In this document: positions 8,805-18,700 of the stretch, piece by piece | Position numbering within the stretch: position 1 is the first letter of the stretch | How the letters are laid out: the number at the start of each line of letters is the position of its first letter | Source: Massilia solisilvae | GTDB taxonomy: Bacteria > Pseudomonadota > Gammaproteobacteria > Burkholderiales > Burkholderiaceae_D | Length of the DNA: 64,000 bases | Reading direction: 5' to 3' | Assembly (NCBI RefSeq): GCF_024753215.1 | Contig: NZ_JANUGV010000006.1 | Location: 240,863-304,862 of the forward strand | Made by a program: the position numbers and the translations under genes | The notes under the pieces: model-generated | Databases searched by the model: none | Seen by the model: only the letters and a program-made list of their open reading frames with translations | Told to the model about the DNA's origin: nothing

Positions 8805-9104
8805 ATGCCGCCCGCCGCCCGCCTGACCGACATGCACACCTGCCCGATGGTAACGCCAGGCGTGCCGCCCGTGCCCCACGTGGGCGGGCCGGTGGTGGGG
8901 CCGGGCTGCCCGACTGTCCTGATCGGCAAACTGCCGGCCGCGCGCGTGGGCGACAGCCTGGTGTGCGTGGGGCCGCCGGACGCGATCGTCAAGGGCTCGG
9001 CCACCGTGATGATTGGCGGGATGCCGGCGGCGCGGATGGGCGATACCACGGCCCACGGCGGCAGCATCGTGCTCGGACTGCCAACCGTCCTCATCGGGGG
9101 CTGA
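8805..9104 (+). CDS. PAAR-domain spike tip protein (Afp10/Pvc10 type)
   Basis: 99-residue single-domain PAAR protein that sharpens the spike. The first part is DMHTCPM and the repeated PAARxGD elements are at KLPAARVGDSLVCVGPPD and GGMPAARMGDTTAHGGSIVLG. The histidines and cysteines expected to bind the zinc or iron at the tip (DMHTC, CVG, AHGG) are present. No effector extension. It sits directly after the VgrG-like gene and 5 bases before gp25. Confidence 0.93.
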   Translation: MPPAARLTDMHTCPMVTPGVPPVPHVGGPVVGPGCPTVLIGKLPAARVGDSLVCVGPPDAIVKGSATVMIGGMPAARMGDTTAHGGSIVLGLPTVLIGG

Positions 9105-9109
9105 GCGGC

Positions 9110-9520
9110 ATGGACGAGCGGAGCGAACGCACTTTCCTGGGCACCGGCTGGACGTTCCCGCCGCGTTTCGACAACGCCAGCATGCACCTGCTGCTCAGTT
9201 CGGGCGAAGCCAACATCAACCAGTCGATCGACCTTCTGCTGGGCACGCCGCGCGGCAGCCGCAGCCTGCAGCCGGACATCGGTTCGGACCTGGCGCGCTA
9301 TGTCTTTCGCCGGCTCGACGCCACCATGACCGAAGAGATCGTCCAGTCGGTGAAGACCACGCTCCTCAATGGCGAGCCGCGGATCACCGTGGACAAGGTG
9401 GACGTGTCCAGCCCCGACGGGACCATCGTGTACATCGCGGTGACCTACCACATCCGCACCACCAACACCCGCCACAACCACGTGTTCCCGTTCTCGCTCG
9501 CGGAGGGGACCAACCTGTGA
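9110..9520 (+). CDS. gp25/GPW-type baseplate wedge protein (Afp9/Pvc9)
   Basis: 136-residue lysozyme-like gp25 (GPW) baseplate protein. Supporting motifs are FLGTGWTFPPRF, NINQSIDLLLGTPRGSR, the conserved P-x-FGSDL-type stretch LQPDIGSDLARYVF, and EPRITVDKVDV followed by IAVTYHIRTTNTRHN. Start chosen at ATG 9110, five bases after the PAAR stop. Its TGA overlaps the GTG start of the large baseplate gene (GTGA). Gene order PAAR then gp25 is swapped relative to Afp. Confidence 0.92.
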   Translation: MDERSERTFLGTGWTFPPRFDNASMHLLLSSGEANINQSIDLLLGTPRGSRSLQPDIGSDLARYVFRRLDATMTEEIVQSVKTTLLNGEPRITVDKVDVSSPDGTIVYIAVTYHIRTTNTRHNHVFPFSLAEGTNL

Positions 9521-12500
9521 GCGGCCCGAGCACGAATGCCAACAGCCGCGCCGCCCGGCTTGCGCAGGCGCTCGACCCGGCGAGCTGCCCGGTCGATGCG
9601 CGCGACAGCCGCGACCGGCTCGCATTCGTGGCCGAACTGGCGCGGCTGGTGTTGTACTACGACGCGCAGAACCGGCTGGCAGGGGACTGGCAGCCGTTCT
9701 TCCTGAAAGACCCGGCGATTTTGCTGGCGGCGATCGGCAAGACCGATTACAAAGCCGGCCATGTCCAGTTCGTGCAGCTGGACCAGCGCTTTACGTCCTC
9801 GGGCGACGGCGAGCGCATTGCCTTGATCAACGACCTGTGCCGGCTGCTGCGCGAGGCGTTCGTCACGCTCAACCGCTGGCTGCACTTCATGCAGCGCGGC
9901 GGGCGCGACTACCCGCTGGGCGCCTTTCTCAAGAAAAAAATCGCGACCAGCCTGTCCGGTCAGCTGTGGACGATGGTCGCCTGCCAGCAGTTTCTCAGCA
10001 TCCGGACCGGCAACAACCCGGACGGCCAGGTCGACCGGCCCGACAGCGCCACCTACCAAGGCTTCGAAGCGGCCTGGGCCCGCGACATGCCGGTCTGGCG
10101 GCCGGAGGGCGACCCCTTGGCGGACGGATGGAAAACCCTGTGCGCCGCCTGGCTGGCGATGTTCGACGTGCTGGTGCAGACGGTGGAACAGGCGAGCGTG
10201 CAGTTCTACGCGCAGGTGGACAACCCGACCCGCTTTCCCGACACCGCCCTGCTCATCGCGTTCAGCGCGTTGATGGACAAGCAGCGCGCGCTGGTCAACG
10301 GCTACGGCCAGCAGCACCTGGATTTTTACTACAGCCGCGTGCTGCAGGAGACGCCGCTGGCGGCGCAACCCGACGAGGTGTTCGTGTTCCTGTCGCTCAA
10401 AGCGGCGGCCGGCACGCTGGCCTTGCCGCAGGGCGCCGAGTTCACCGCGGGCACCTATCCCGACAACAGCGACATCGTGTTCACCAGCGATGCGCCGGCG
10501 GAGATCAACCGCGCGGCCATTGCGTCGGCCTGGGCGCTGTATTACCAGCCGCAGGCGCCGGATCCCGGCCTGTACCTCACGGACTGTGGCAACCCGGCTC
10601 AGCTGCCGCAACCGTGGGCTGCGTTCGGCGACGCCGGCGGCACGCCGCTGCGGCAGGGCTTTGCGCTGGCCTCGCCCATGCTGCTGTTGCAGGGCGGATC
10701 GCGCAACATCACCATCACGCTGGAGTTCGCCGCCGCGCCACCCGCCGGGTTGTTCGACGGGGCTACCTGCTACCTGAGCACCGGCGCCGCATGGCTGGCG
10801 GTGCCGTCCGCGCAGGTGTCGCTGACGCCGACGTCGATCGGGATCGGCCTGCTGGCCACCGATCCGCCCATCGTCGCGTTCACGCAGCCGCAGGATGGCC
10901 TGTCCAGCGACTGGCCCATGTTGCGGCTGCTGCTGGGGCCATCGGCCAACCTGCTCGAACCCCCAATTCTGAGCCAGGTGAAGATCGACGTCACGGTCAC
11001 TGACCTTTCGCAGCTGTCGCTCGCCAACGACGTGTCGCCCCTGCCCGACACCGGGGCGGCAGAGATGTTCGGGCCGGTGCCTGCCTTGGGCAATGGTTTT
11101 TACGTAGGCAGCCGCGAAGTGTTTGCCAAGCCGCTCGAAACACTCGGGGTCACTATCCACTGGGACAACCTGCCCGCGGACTTCGCCGCCTACTACCAGG
11201 ACTACAACACCTATTTGATGTCGCGGCCGGCGCCGGTACCGCCGCTGCAAACCTTCGACAACAGCGCCTTCCGCGGCCAATGGAGCCTGCTGCTCGCGCA
11301 GGGATGGGAGCCGCTGCTGCCCACTAGCCGGTCGCCGGTCGAGGACTCGCTGGCCCCGACCTGCCTGTTCCAGCAAGCGGCCCCGGCGCCGGCAGCCGCG
11401 CCGGCACCGACCGCTGCGCCGACACCTACGCCTGCCCCGGCCGTCCCGCCCAATCTTGCCCAGAGCACGTTCAGGTTCGCGCCCAGCAAAGATGCGCCGT
11501 TCCCGCCGGTGCCGGACCTTGCCCGCTCGGCCCTGCCGCCGCCGCTGCAGGCTACGGCCGGATACTTGCGCTTTGCGTTGCAGGCGCCGGCCTGGGCCTT
11601 CGGTTACGAGCTCTATCCCAAGCTGGTGTCCCATATCACCCTGCTGAACGCGCAAACGCTGATCGACATGGCCAGGCAGCCGTCGCTGCTCAGCAGAATC
11701 TGGGCGTCGATCAAGAAGTTCGTGGCGGGCATTGGGGCCGCGCTCAAGAAGATCGGCGCGGCGGTTGCGGCGGCGTTCAAGAAGATCGGGGCATGGTTCA
11801 AGAAGATCCTGGGCAAGCCTGCCGAGGACGATGCCGGCACGGCAAGCACTGCGCAGCCCACGCCGGCGCCCGGCCCGGCGCTGCTCGAGATGCCGAACAC
11901 GCCCTACAGCCCGCGCCAGGCGGGCGTGTCGGTGGACTACACGGCCAGCAGCACGGCCACAATGTCCTCCGCCGCGCCGGCAGCCGGCGCCCAGCCGCTG
12001 CAACTGTTCCACGTCGGCCCGTTCCAATCCTGGCTGGCGTTCGACGCCGAGGTGGCAGGCGGCCAGGGCTTTGCCGCGTGCACTCCGGGCGCGGCCGCAG
12101 GCGGCTTGCCGCTGTTCCCCGGCGTCGGCGGCCAAGGGGCGCTGTACCTTGAGTTGGCCGGCGTCAGCGCTGCCTGCACGCTCTCGCTCTTTCTGGAAGT
12201 CTGCTCCGGTGCCGGCGGGGACAGCGTGGGCTGGTTCTGCTGGGGCGCCACCGGATGGGAGACAGTCACGCTGCTGGAAGACGGCACCGACGGCCTGCGT
12301 CGTTCCGGCATCGTGCGCCTGACGCTGCCCGCGCCGACGCCGTGCCCGGTCATGGCCTCCGGGAACTACTGGCTGGCGCTGGCAAGCGGCAAAACCGCAC
12401 CGAAGGTCACGCTTGGATATGTGCAAACGCAGGCGCTCAGGCTGCGCCGCGCCGACGCATCCATGTTCGCGCCGGGCCAGGTCCCGCATATCGATGCCAA

Positions 12501-13302
12501 CGCCATCACGGCGATGCGCAACCAGCCGCCCACGATTGGTGCAATCGTCCAGCCGTTCCCGTCGGGCGGTGGCTTGCCTGCCGAAACGCAGGATTCGTTC
12601 GGCGGCTTCGCCAGCTTCTACCGGCGCGTCGCGGCCAGGCTCAACCACAAAGACCGCTGCAGCAGCCTGCGCAATTACGAGGACATGGCCTACGGGGCCA
12701 GCCAGGACTTGTATTTCGCGCGCGCCTCGGCGGACGACGATGGGCAGGTCACCGTCGCGCTCGTCAGCCGCTACGCCAGCGCCACCTTGCCCAACGCCTG
12801 GCGGCCCGTGATGAATGCGGCCGAGCTCGATACCCTGCAACAGTACTTCGCCCAGCGCGTGTCGGCGATGGCCCAGCCTTGCGTGGCCGGATTCGCGCAC
12901 CAGGAGGTCACGGTCAAGGCCACGCTGGTGATTGCCAGCGACGCCAGCCCGGCCACCCTGCTGGCCGAGCTGGGCCAGTGGCTGCGGCTCTACCTGTCGC
13001 CGTGGATCGACAGCGACCTGGCGCAGATGGACATGGCGCTGGGGCTGACCAGCTCGGGCGTGATCGCCGTGCTGCGCAGCCATCCGCAAGTGCTGTCGAT
13101 CGCCGCGTTCAGCCTGCTGGGCGCCGATGGCGCGGCGCTGGAGCCGGGAGCGGGCGGACTGTTCAATCCAGAGCCGGGGGCCATGTTTGTCACGGCCATG
13201 GAGCACGCGTTGTCGGTTGCCAGCCCGGACACGCCGGCTTCGCCAGCGGGCGCAGGCGATGACGCCGACGCTGTGGCGGCCGGGGAGGAGGTGGCCGCAT
13301 GA
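9517..13302 (+). CDS. Large baseplate wedge protein (Afp11/Pvc11-like) with a cationic helical insert
   Basis: 1261-residue baseplate J-like component that links the hub to the sheath. The start is the GTG at 9517, overlapping the gp25 stop; a longer in-frame reading from 9013 would run through gp25 in the wrong frame. The C-terminal ~200 residues show gp6/baseplate-J features (FGGFASFYRRVAARLNHKDR, YEDMAYGASQDLYFARA, SDLAQMDMALGLTSSGVIAVL). Odd features are a Pro/Ala-rich linker around residues 624-650 and, at residues ~728-767, a lysine-rich amphipathic stretch (IKKFVAGIGAALKKIGAA, then FKKIGAWFKKILGK) of a kind I do not know from Afp11. It is coupled to the next gene by a 4-base overlap. 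Confidence 0.88.
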   Translation: MSGPSTNANSRAARLAQALDPASCPVDARDSRDRLAFVAELARLVLYYDAQNRLAGDWQPFFLKDPAILLAAIGKTDYKAGHVQFVQLDQRFTSSGDGERIALINDLCRLLREAFVTLNRWLHFMQRGGRDYPLGAFLKKKIATSLSGQLWTMVACQQFLSIRTGNNPDGQVDRPDSATYQGFEAAWARDMPVWRPEGDPLADGWKTLCAAWLAMFDVLVQTVEQASVQFYAQVDNPTRFPDTALLIAFSALMDKQRALVNGYGQQHLDFYYSRVLQETPLAAQPDEVFVFLSLKAAAGTLALPQGAEFTAGTYPDNSDIVFTSDAPAEINRAAIASAWALYYQPQAPDPGLYLTDCGNPAQLPQPWAAFGDAGGTPLRQGFALASPMLLLQGGSRNITITLEFAAAPPAGLFDGATCYLSTGAAWLAVPSAQVSLTPTSIGIGLLATDPPIVAFTQPQDGLSSDWPMLRLLLGPSANLLEPPILSQVKIDVTVTDLSQLSLANDVSPLPDTGAAEMFGPVPALGNGFYVGSREVFAKPLETLGVTIHWDNLPADFAAYYQDYNTYLMSRPAPVPPLQTFDNSAFRGQWSLLLAQGWEPLLPTSRSPVEDSLAPTCLFQQAAPAPAAAPAPTAAPTPTPAPAVPPNLAQSTFRFAPSKDAPFPPVPDLARSALPPPLQATAGYLRFALQAPAWAFGYELYPKLVSHITLLNAQTLIDMARQPSLLSRIWASIKKFVAGIGAALKKIGAAVAAAFKKIGAWFKKILGKPAEDDAGTASTAQPTPAPGPALLEMPNTPYSPRQAGVSVDYTASSTATMSSAAPAAGAQPLQLFHVGPFQSWLAFDAEVAGGQGFAACTPGAAAGGLPLFPGVGGQGALYLELAGVSAACTLSLFLEVCSGAGGDSVGWFCWGATGWETVTLLEDGTDGLRRSGIVRLTLPAPTPCPVMASGNYWLALASGKTAPKVTLGYVQTQALRLRRADASMFAPGQVPHIDANAITAMRNQPPTIGAIVQPFPSGGGLPAETQDSFGGFASFYRRVAARLNHKDRCSSLRNYEDMAYGASQDLYFARASADDDGQVTVALVSRYASATLPNAWRPVMNAAELDTLQQYFAQRVSAMAQPCVAGFAHQEVTVKATLVIASDASPATLLAELGQWLRLYLSPWIDSDLAQMDMALGLTSSGVIAVLRSHPQVLSIAAFSLLGADGAALEPGAGGLFNPEPGAMFVTAMEHALSVASPDTPASPAGAGDDADAVAAGEEVAA

Positions 13303-15773
13303 GCGACGACGACCTCATGGACGACGACCGCTACATCGTCGACGAACCCTTGCCCGATGCCGTCAATTTCGACGTGCTCAAGGACGAAGGGATCGCGCGC
13401 CTGAAGGCCCTGGCCGGCCAGGTCTGGACCAATTTCAACGAAAGCGACCCGGGCGTCACCATCCTCGACCAGCTCTGCTATGCGCTGACGGAGCTCGGCT
13501 ATTGCGCCCAATTTCCCATCGAGGATGTGCTCACGCGCGCGGACGGCACCATCAATTACGACGGGCAGTTCTTCCTGCCGCAGGACATCCTGACCTGCTC
13601 GCCGGTCACGCCCGACGATTACCGCAGGCTGGTGCACGACCGGCTGGCGCAGGTGCGCGCGGTGTACCTGGTGCCCCAATGCACCGACAGCGGCCGCCTC
13701 AGCGGGCGCTACCTCACGTATTTCTGCACCGACGCGGACGAGGCACTGGTCGGCGCGCGCATCGACGCCTTGCTCAACCAGCACCGCAACCTGGGCGAGC
13801 AGTTCCTCGCGCCGCAGCCCTTGCGCCCGCTGGTGATCACGCTGGCCGGATCGGTTTACCTGAAAGACGGGGCGGACGCCAGCGCCGTCTACAACCGCAT
13901 CCTGCAGGTGCTGTGCGAGTACGAGGTGCCGCCGGTGGTCCAGTCTGGCTACGGCGAGCTGCGTGCACAGGGATTCACGGCCGACCAGATTTTCAACGGC
14001 CCGCGCCTGGACAACGGCTGGATCGGCGGCCCCGACGCGCTCGGCGCCAAGCGCACGGCGGTCAGCCTGTACGAGCTCAACACGCTCATTGCTGCGGTCG
14101 ATGGCGTGTCGCACCTCGACGGCCTGGCCTTTACCGACCACGACGGGCAGGAGGTGGCGGTCGCGGACGACCGGATCCCGCAGCTCACGCCCGGCCCCGG
14201 GTTCGGCCTGCAGGGCATCGGGCAGCCCATGGCGCGCCCGCTGGATGCCGCCGCGCTCGAACTGGCCAGCCTGCGCGCCAGCCACGACGCTGCCAGCGTC
14301 GAGTCGCAGGTCGACCTGGCGCCAGACGCGCCGCAGGGCAGTTACCGCAACATCGAGCAGTACTACTCGGTACAGAACACCTTTCCCGAAATCTACGGCA
14401 TCGGGCCGAACTCGCTGCAGTCGGACACCCCCAGCTACCGGGTTGCCAGCGCGCGCCAGCTCAAGGGCTACCTGCTCGTGTACGACCAGTTGCTGGCCAA
14501 CGAGTTTGCCCAGCTCGCGCATGTGGGCGACCTGTTCTCGTTCGCGGCGCCGCAGCCGGTGGAAGGCGGCACGGCCGGCGAGCGCTGGCCGCTGCACCGC
14601 ACGTTCTGCACCACCTACCATTCGCAGCCTCTGTACGACGTGCCGGACGTGCAGGCCCTGCTGCGTGGCAGCGAGTCCTTCCATTACCAGCTCGACCCGA
14701 ACAAGCCCGACGCCCAGGTGGAACGCGGCGCGTGGAAGCGCTACCGCAACTTCCCGTTCAACGAATACATCCACGGCCTGCGCGCGATCACGGAAACCGA
14801 AGATGAGGCAGTGCGCCGCCGCGACGCCATGCTGACCCACCTGATGGCGCGCCACGGCGACGACGCGTCCGAATACCACCCGATGTTCAAGGCCACCCAG
14901 TGGTATGGCAGCGAGCTCAAGACGCGCGTGGTGGTCAAGTCGGTCTGGCTGCAGAACTACCAGCAGCTGTCCAGCCACCGCACCAACGGGTTCAACTACC
15001 AGGCGGCCGATCCCCTGACGGCACCCGGCCCGTTCGCCGCACCCGGCAGTGTGCGCGCCGGGCCGGATGACAAGATCGCGGCGGGCATCCTGCGCAACTT
15101 CTCTGCCTTCGAGCTGAAGCTTGCGATCCTGCTCGGCCTGCCGGCGCACCTGGCCAGCCTGGCCGACAAGCTCGAGACGCTCTTGCGGCAGGAGGATTTC
15201 CTGGCATGGCTGCGGCAGGGCGGCGATCCGGGATCGTCGTGGCAGCTCAAGGACACGGACGTGGTCGTGGTGCGCGGCGTGGACAGCAGCGGCAAGGAGC
15301 AGCAGCAGCTGTTCGATGGCGCGCAGCGCCTGATGGACATCGGCCCGGTATCGGCCGAATCGATCGGCGAGAACACCTACCGCGTGCACGCCGACCAACT
15401 GGCCTGGCTGTCCACGCAGCGCAAGGGCGTGCTGCTGGTCGAGCACATCCTGCTGCTGCCGACGTATGCGTTCAACGACGCCGGCTACTACCTGGCGGCC
15501 ACGCTGGTGTTGCCGGCGTACGTCACTCTGTTCCAGCAGGCCGCCTTTGCCAGCTACCTGGACACGCTGGTGCAACTGCACTGGCCGGCGCACGTGCGCC
15601 TGCGCCGGCTGGACGCGTCGTGCACCGTGCTCAAGCCGCTCATTCCGCTGTTCGTCGAATGGCACAACGGGCTCAACGCAAGCCCGGCCGCGAACGCGCC
15701 GGACGCCGTGTTCCCGGGGCCGACGCTGGCCAAGTTGCTGGGCATCGGGAAGGAGGTTGCGCATGCCGCCTGA
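13299..15773 (+). CDS. Second baseplate wedge protein (Afp12/Pvc12-like)
   Basis: 824-residue protein in the Afp12/Pvc12 position. The N-terminal segment WTNFNESDPGVTILDQLCYA with LTELGYCAQFPIED is the recognisable start of baseplate J-like wedge proteins in contractile systems (NxxDPGxTlLe). Later segments include QYYSVQNTFPEIYGIG and KGYLLVYDQLLANEFAQL, typical of Pvc12-like proteins. It likely dimerises with the large wedge gene product to form the baseplate arms. ATGA overlap with the upstream gene and an 11-base overlap with the tape-measure gene. Confidence 0.87.
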   Translation: MSDDDLMDDDRYIVDEPLPDAVNFDVLKDEGIARLKALAGQVWTNFNESDPGVTILDQLCYALTELGYCAQFPIEDVLTRADGTINYDGQFFLPQDILTCSPVTPDDYRRLVHDRLAQVRAVYLVPQCTDSGRLSGRYLTYFCTDADEALVGARIDALLNQHRNLGEQFLAPQPLRPLVITLAGSVYLKDGADASAVYNRILQVLCEYEVPPVVQSGYGELRAQGFTADQIFNGPRLDNGWIGGPDALGAKRTAVSLYELNTLIAAVDGVSHLDGLAFTDHDGQEVAVADDRIPQLTPGPGFGLQGIGQPMARPLDAAALELASLRASHDAASVESQVDLAPDAPQGSYRNIEQYYSVQNTFPEIYGIGPNSLQSDTPSYRVASARQLKGYLLVYDQLLANEFAQLAHVGDLFSFAAPQPVEGGTAGERWPLHRTFCTTYHSQPLYDVPDVQALLRGSESFHYQLDPNKPDAQVERGAWKRYRNFPFNEYIHGLRAITETEDEAVRRRDAMLTHLMARHGDDASEYHPMFKATQWYGSELKTRVVVKSVWLQNYQQLSSHRTNGFNYQAADPLTAPGPFAAPGSVRAGPDDKIAAGILRNFSAFELKLAILLGLPAHLASLADKLETLLRQEDFLAWLRQGGDPGSSWQLKDTDVVVVRGVDSSGKEQQQLFDGAQRLMDIGPVSAESIGENTYRVHADQLAWLSTQRKGVLLVEHILLLPTYAFNDAGYYLAATLVLPAYVTLFQQAAFASYLDTLVQLHWPAHVRLRRLDASCTVLKPLIPLFVEWHNGLNASPAANAPDAVFPGPTLAKLLGIGKEVAHAA

Positions 15774-18700
15774 CCACGTCATTGCCCAATGCCGCTGGCA
15801 AACCACCTTCGATCACGAGGCCACCGGGGTGGCGCTGCAGGACTTTCTCAGCCACTGGAGCAACAGCGAGCTGCCCGGCGAGATCGCGGCGTCTGTCGAG
15901 CGCCGGTGCCCGCCCGGGACGACATGGCGCATCGAGCGCCTGCAGCTGGAGCTGGGCGACATCGCGCTGGAAGAGCTGCCGCTGGAGTTGCCCCGGCGGC
16001 TGCGGGCGAGCCTGCAGCAGGCCCTGGACGGCCTGCTGGCGCAGCACGACAGGGGCCTGGCGGAAGTGTTCGGCGATAACTTGCTGGTGCTGGATGAAAA
16101 CGCCAGGGCGCAGCAGTTGATCGCGAGCTTCCTGCAACACGGCAGCATGCCGTGGTGGCTCACCGGCAATGCCGACCTGCTGCAGGTGTTCGATGGCCAG
16201 CTGGACCGGTTTCCCGACGCTGTCATCGGCCTGGTCCGCGACCTGGGGCGTGCACAGAGCGTGCGGCAGCGGCTGGTGTGGCAGGCCGGCGAGCCCCGGG
16301 TGCGGCGCGTGGTGCGCCTGCTCGAGCCCGGGCACGCGGATTTCATCTGCTCGTACGCCGACGGCCTGTTCGCGGCGCAGGCGCAGCGCAGGCTGGACAG
16401 TGTCGACAGCCGCGCGTTCCGCAGCGACACCTGGATCGACATCCTCGGATACCTGCTGGTGGACCGCGGCAGCCTGTTCAACACCATGGCGTTCGTGCAG
16501 GCCAGCCTGCGCGCCATGGCGCAGCGCTACCACATCGACGAGGACACGCTGCTCGAGCAGATGTCCGCGGCCGCCGTCGCGCTCGAGCCGATGGGCCTGG
16601 CTACCCCGGTGTTCATCCAGGCCATCAAGGCGGTGCACCGCCAGCGCACCGCGCGCGCGATCGCGCCTGGCGCGCCAGCCGCCGCGGCGCCGGACCAATG
16701 GGCGCAGTTCGCGGCGATGCTGCGCTACAGCCGCGCGCGGCAGGCATCGGGCGGCGCAAGCCTGCGGCTGGGGCAGATGTTCACCGTATTGAGCGACGAG
16801 GATGCCCAGCGGATGGCAGGGCTGCTGCGCCGGGAGGGCCGGGCGGCTTCGGTGCGGCACGGCATGCTGCAGCATTTTTCCACGGATGAGCTTGCGCGCG
16901 TGGTGCGCGTGCTGGAACCGCAGGATCACGAATTCATCGTTGCCCACGCCGAGCACACCCAGGCGGTTGCGCAGCGGCAGCGCTGGGGCGGACGGACGGT
17001 ATGGCAGGTGCTGCTGGCCTACCTGCTGGTCGAGCGCGGCTCGCACTTCAACCGTCGCCAGCTGGTGCACGACACCGTGCAGCAAGTGTGCAAGCAGCGC
17101 GGCTATGCCTATGGCCTGTTCCTCGACCTGCTGATCCACGCCGTGCTGGCCGAGCATCCCACGCACCACCGCTTCGAGCTGCTGTCGATCTTGCAGGAGC
17201 TGCGCGGCAGCCACGGGCGTTCGCAGGCTGCGCATGGCCTGGGGCGCGACGACTGGCTGGACCTGCTCGACTTCCTGAAAGGCGGCCGGGTGGCGCAGGG
17301 CGCGGCCGCTGGTGCCCGTCGTGTGCTGCTGGGCAAGCTGGCGCAGCAGCCGGCGCGCGCAAGCACCCTGCTGCGCGAGCCCGTGCTGCGCGGCGTCAGC
17401 GATGCCGTGCTGGCCCAGCGCTTGCTGGCGCTGGCCGGCGCGGCCGACTGGCAGGCGGTGCTGGCAATGTTCGAGCCGGCCGCCGGCGAATTCAGCGCGT
17501 CGCTGGCCGAACTCCTGCCGCGCTGGCACCGGCAGGGCCTGCTGCCCAGCCTCGACCGGATCGACCTGGCGCTCGAGCTGCCGGCGCTGCTGTTGCAAGC
17601 GCTGCCCGCGTTCCGCCAGGGCCGCCACGGCAGTGGAACGACTTTCCACCCGCGGGCGTACTGGCGCACGCTGACCGCCTTGCTGCGGCAGGCGGGCGGC
17701 GTGGACATCGAGGCGTTCGAACAGCAACTGCGGGCCTGTCTCGACCCCGGTGGCGGCCTGGACGGGCAGGCCGCCACCGGGGCGCCGGGCGAGCCGCGCG
17801 CATGGCTGCTGCCGTTGCTGGGCCCGGCCCAGGCGGCGGACGCTGCGCCGGTCGTTCCCCAGAGCGCCGGTCAATCGCCGCGCACCCAGCTGTTCGACGC
17901 GCTGCGCCAGCTGCTGGCCGGGCGCACGCCGCCTTCCGTTCAGGCGCTGGAGCAATTGTGGCGGCAGGCCGACCATGGCGATGCGATCCGGACCTGGCTG
18001 GCCGCGCAGCCGGACAAGTACCAGCTGCTGCAACGGCTGGGCCGTCTGCGCCACGTCGAACCGGTCGAACGCTGGCTGGCGGCGCAGTTGCCGGCCGGGT
18101 TGCGCGCGCCGGACGAGGCGCTGCGGCAGTGGTCGGCCCTGCTGCGCGAAAGCGGCTGCTGGCAGGGCGCCGCCGCCGTGCTGGACCGGCAGTTGCACGA
18201 GGTGTTCTGGATGGTGAGCTTCGACGCTCGTCGGCACGGGCTCGATGCCGGCGAGCTGCTGGCCAGGGTCGCGGCCAGCGCCTGCCTGCGCCTCGGGATC
18301 CGCGTGCAGGCGTGTGTGGCCGCGTGCCTGGCGCATCTGCCGCTGCTCGGCCAATCGCACTGGCGCAAGGCCTTTGTGCTGATGTCGGCGCGCGCGCCGG
18401 CCCCGGTGCGGCTCGATCCGTCGGCTCCTGTCGCCCCACCGCGGCCGGCGGCGCCGCGCGCGTTCCAGCAGGACTATCTGGGCCGCTACCTGGACCACCC
18501 GCGCCTGGCAGAGGCTGCCCGCTACCTGTTGCGCCACGGCCGCCCGCCCGCCTGGCTCGCGGGGCCGCTGGACCTGGCGCGCCTGCTGTTCGACCTGTGC
18601 ACGCTCGGCGCGGGCCGCCTGCCATCGATCCTGCGCGGGCTGGAGCATGACAGCGCGGTCATGTTCCGCCTGTCCAGCACCATGCCGTTCAGCTGGCTGC

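Noticed and set aside
9445..13206. 1253-codon minus-strand frame opposite the large baseplate gene
   Set aside because: Composition is shadow-like (Arg/Gln/His repeats), no family; the plus-strand frame has baseplate motifs and operon coupling.
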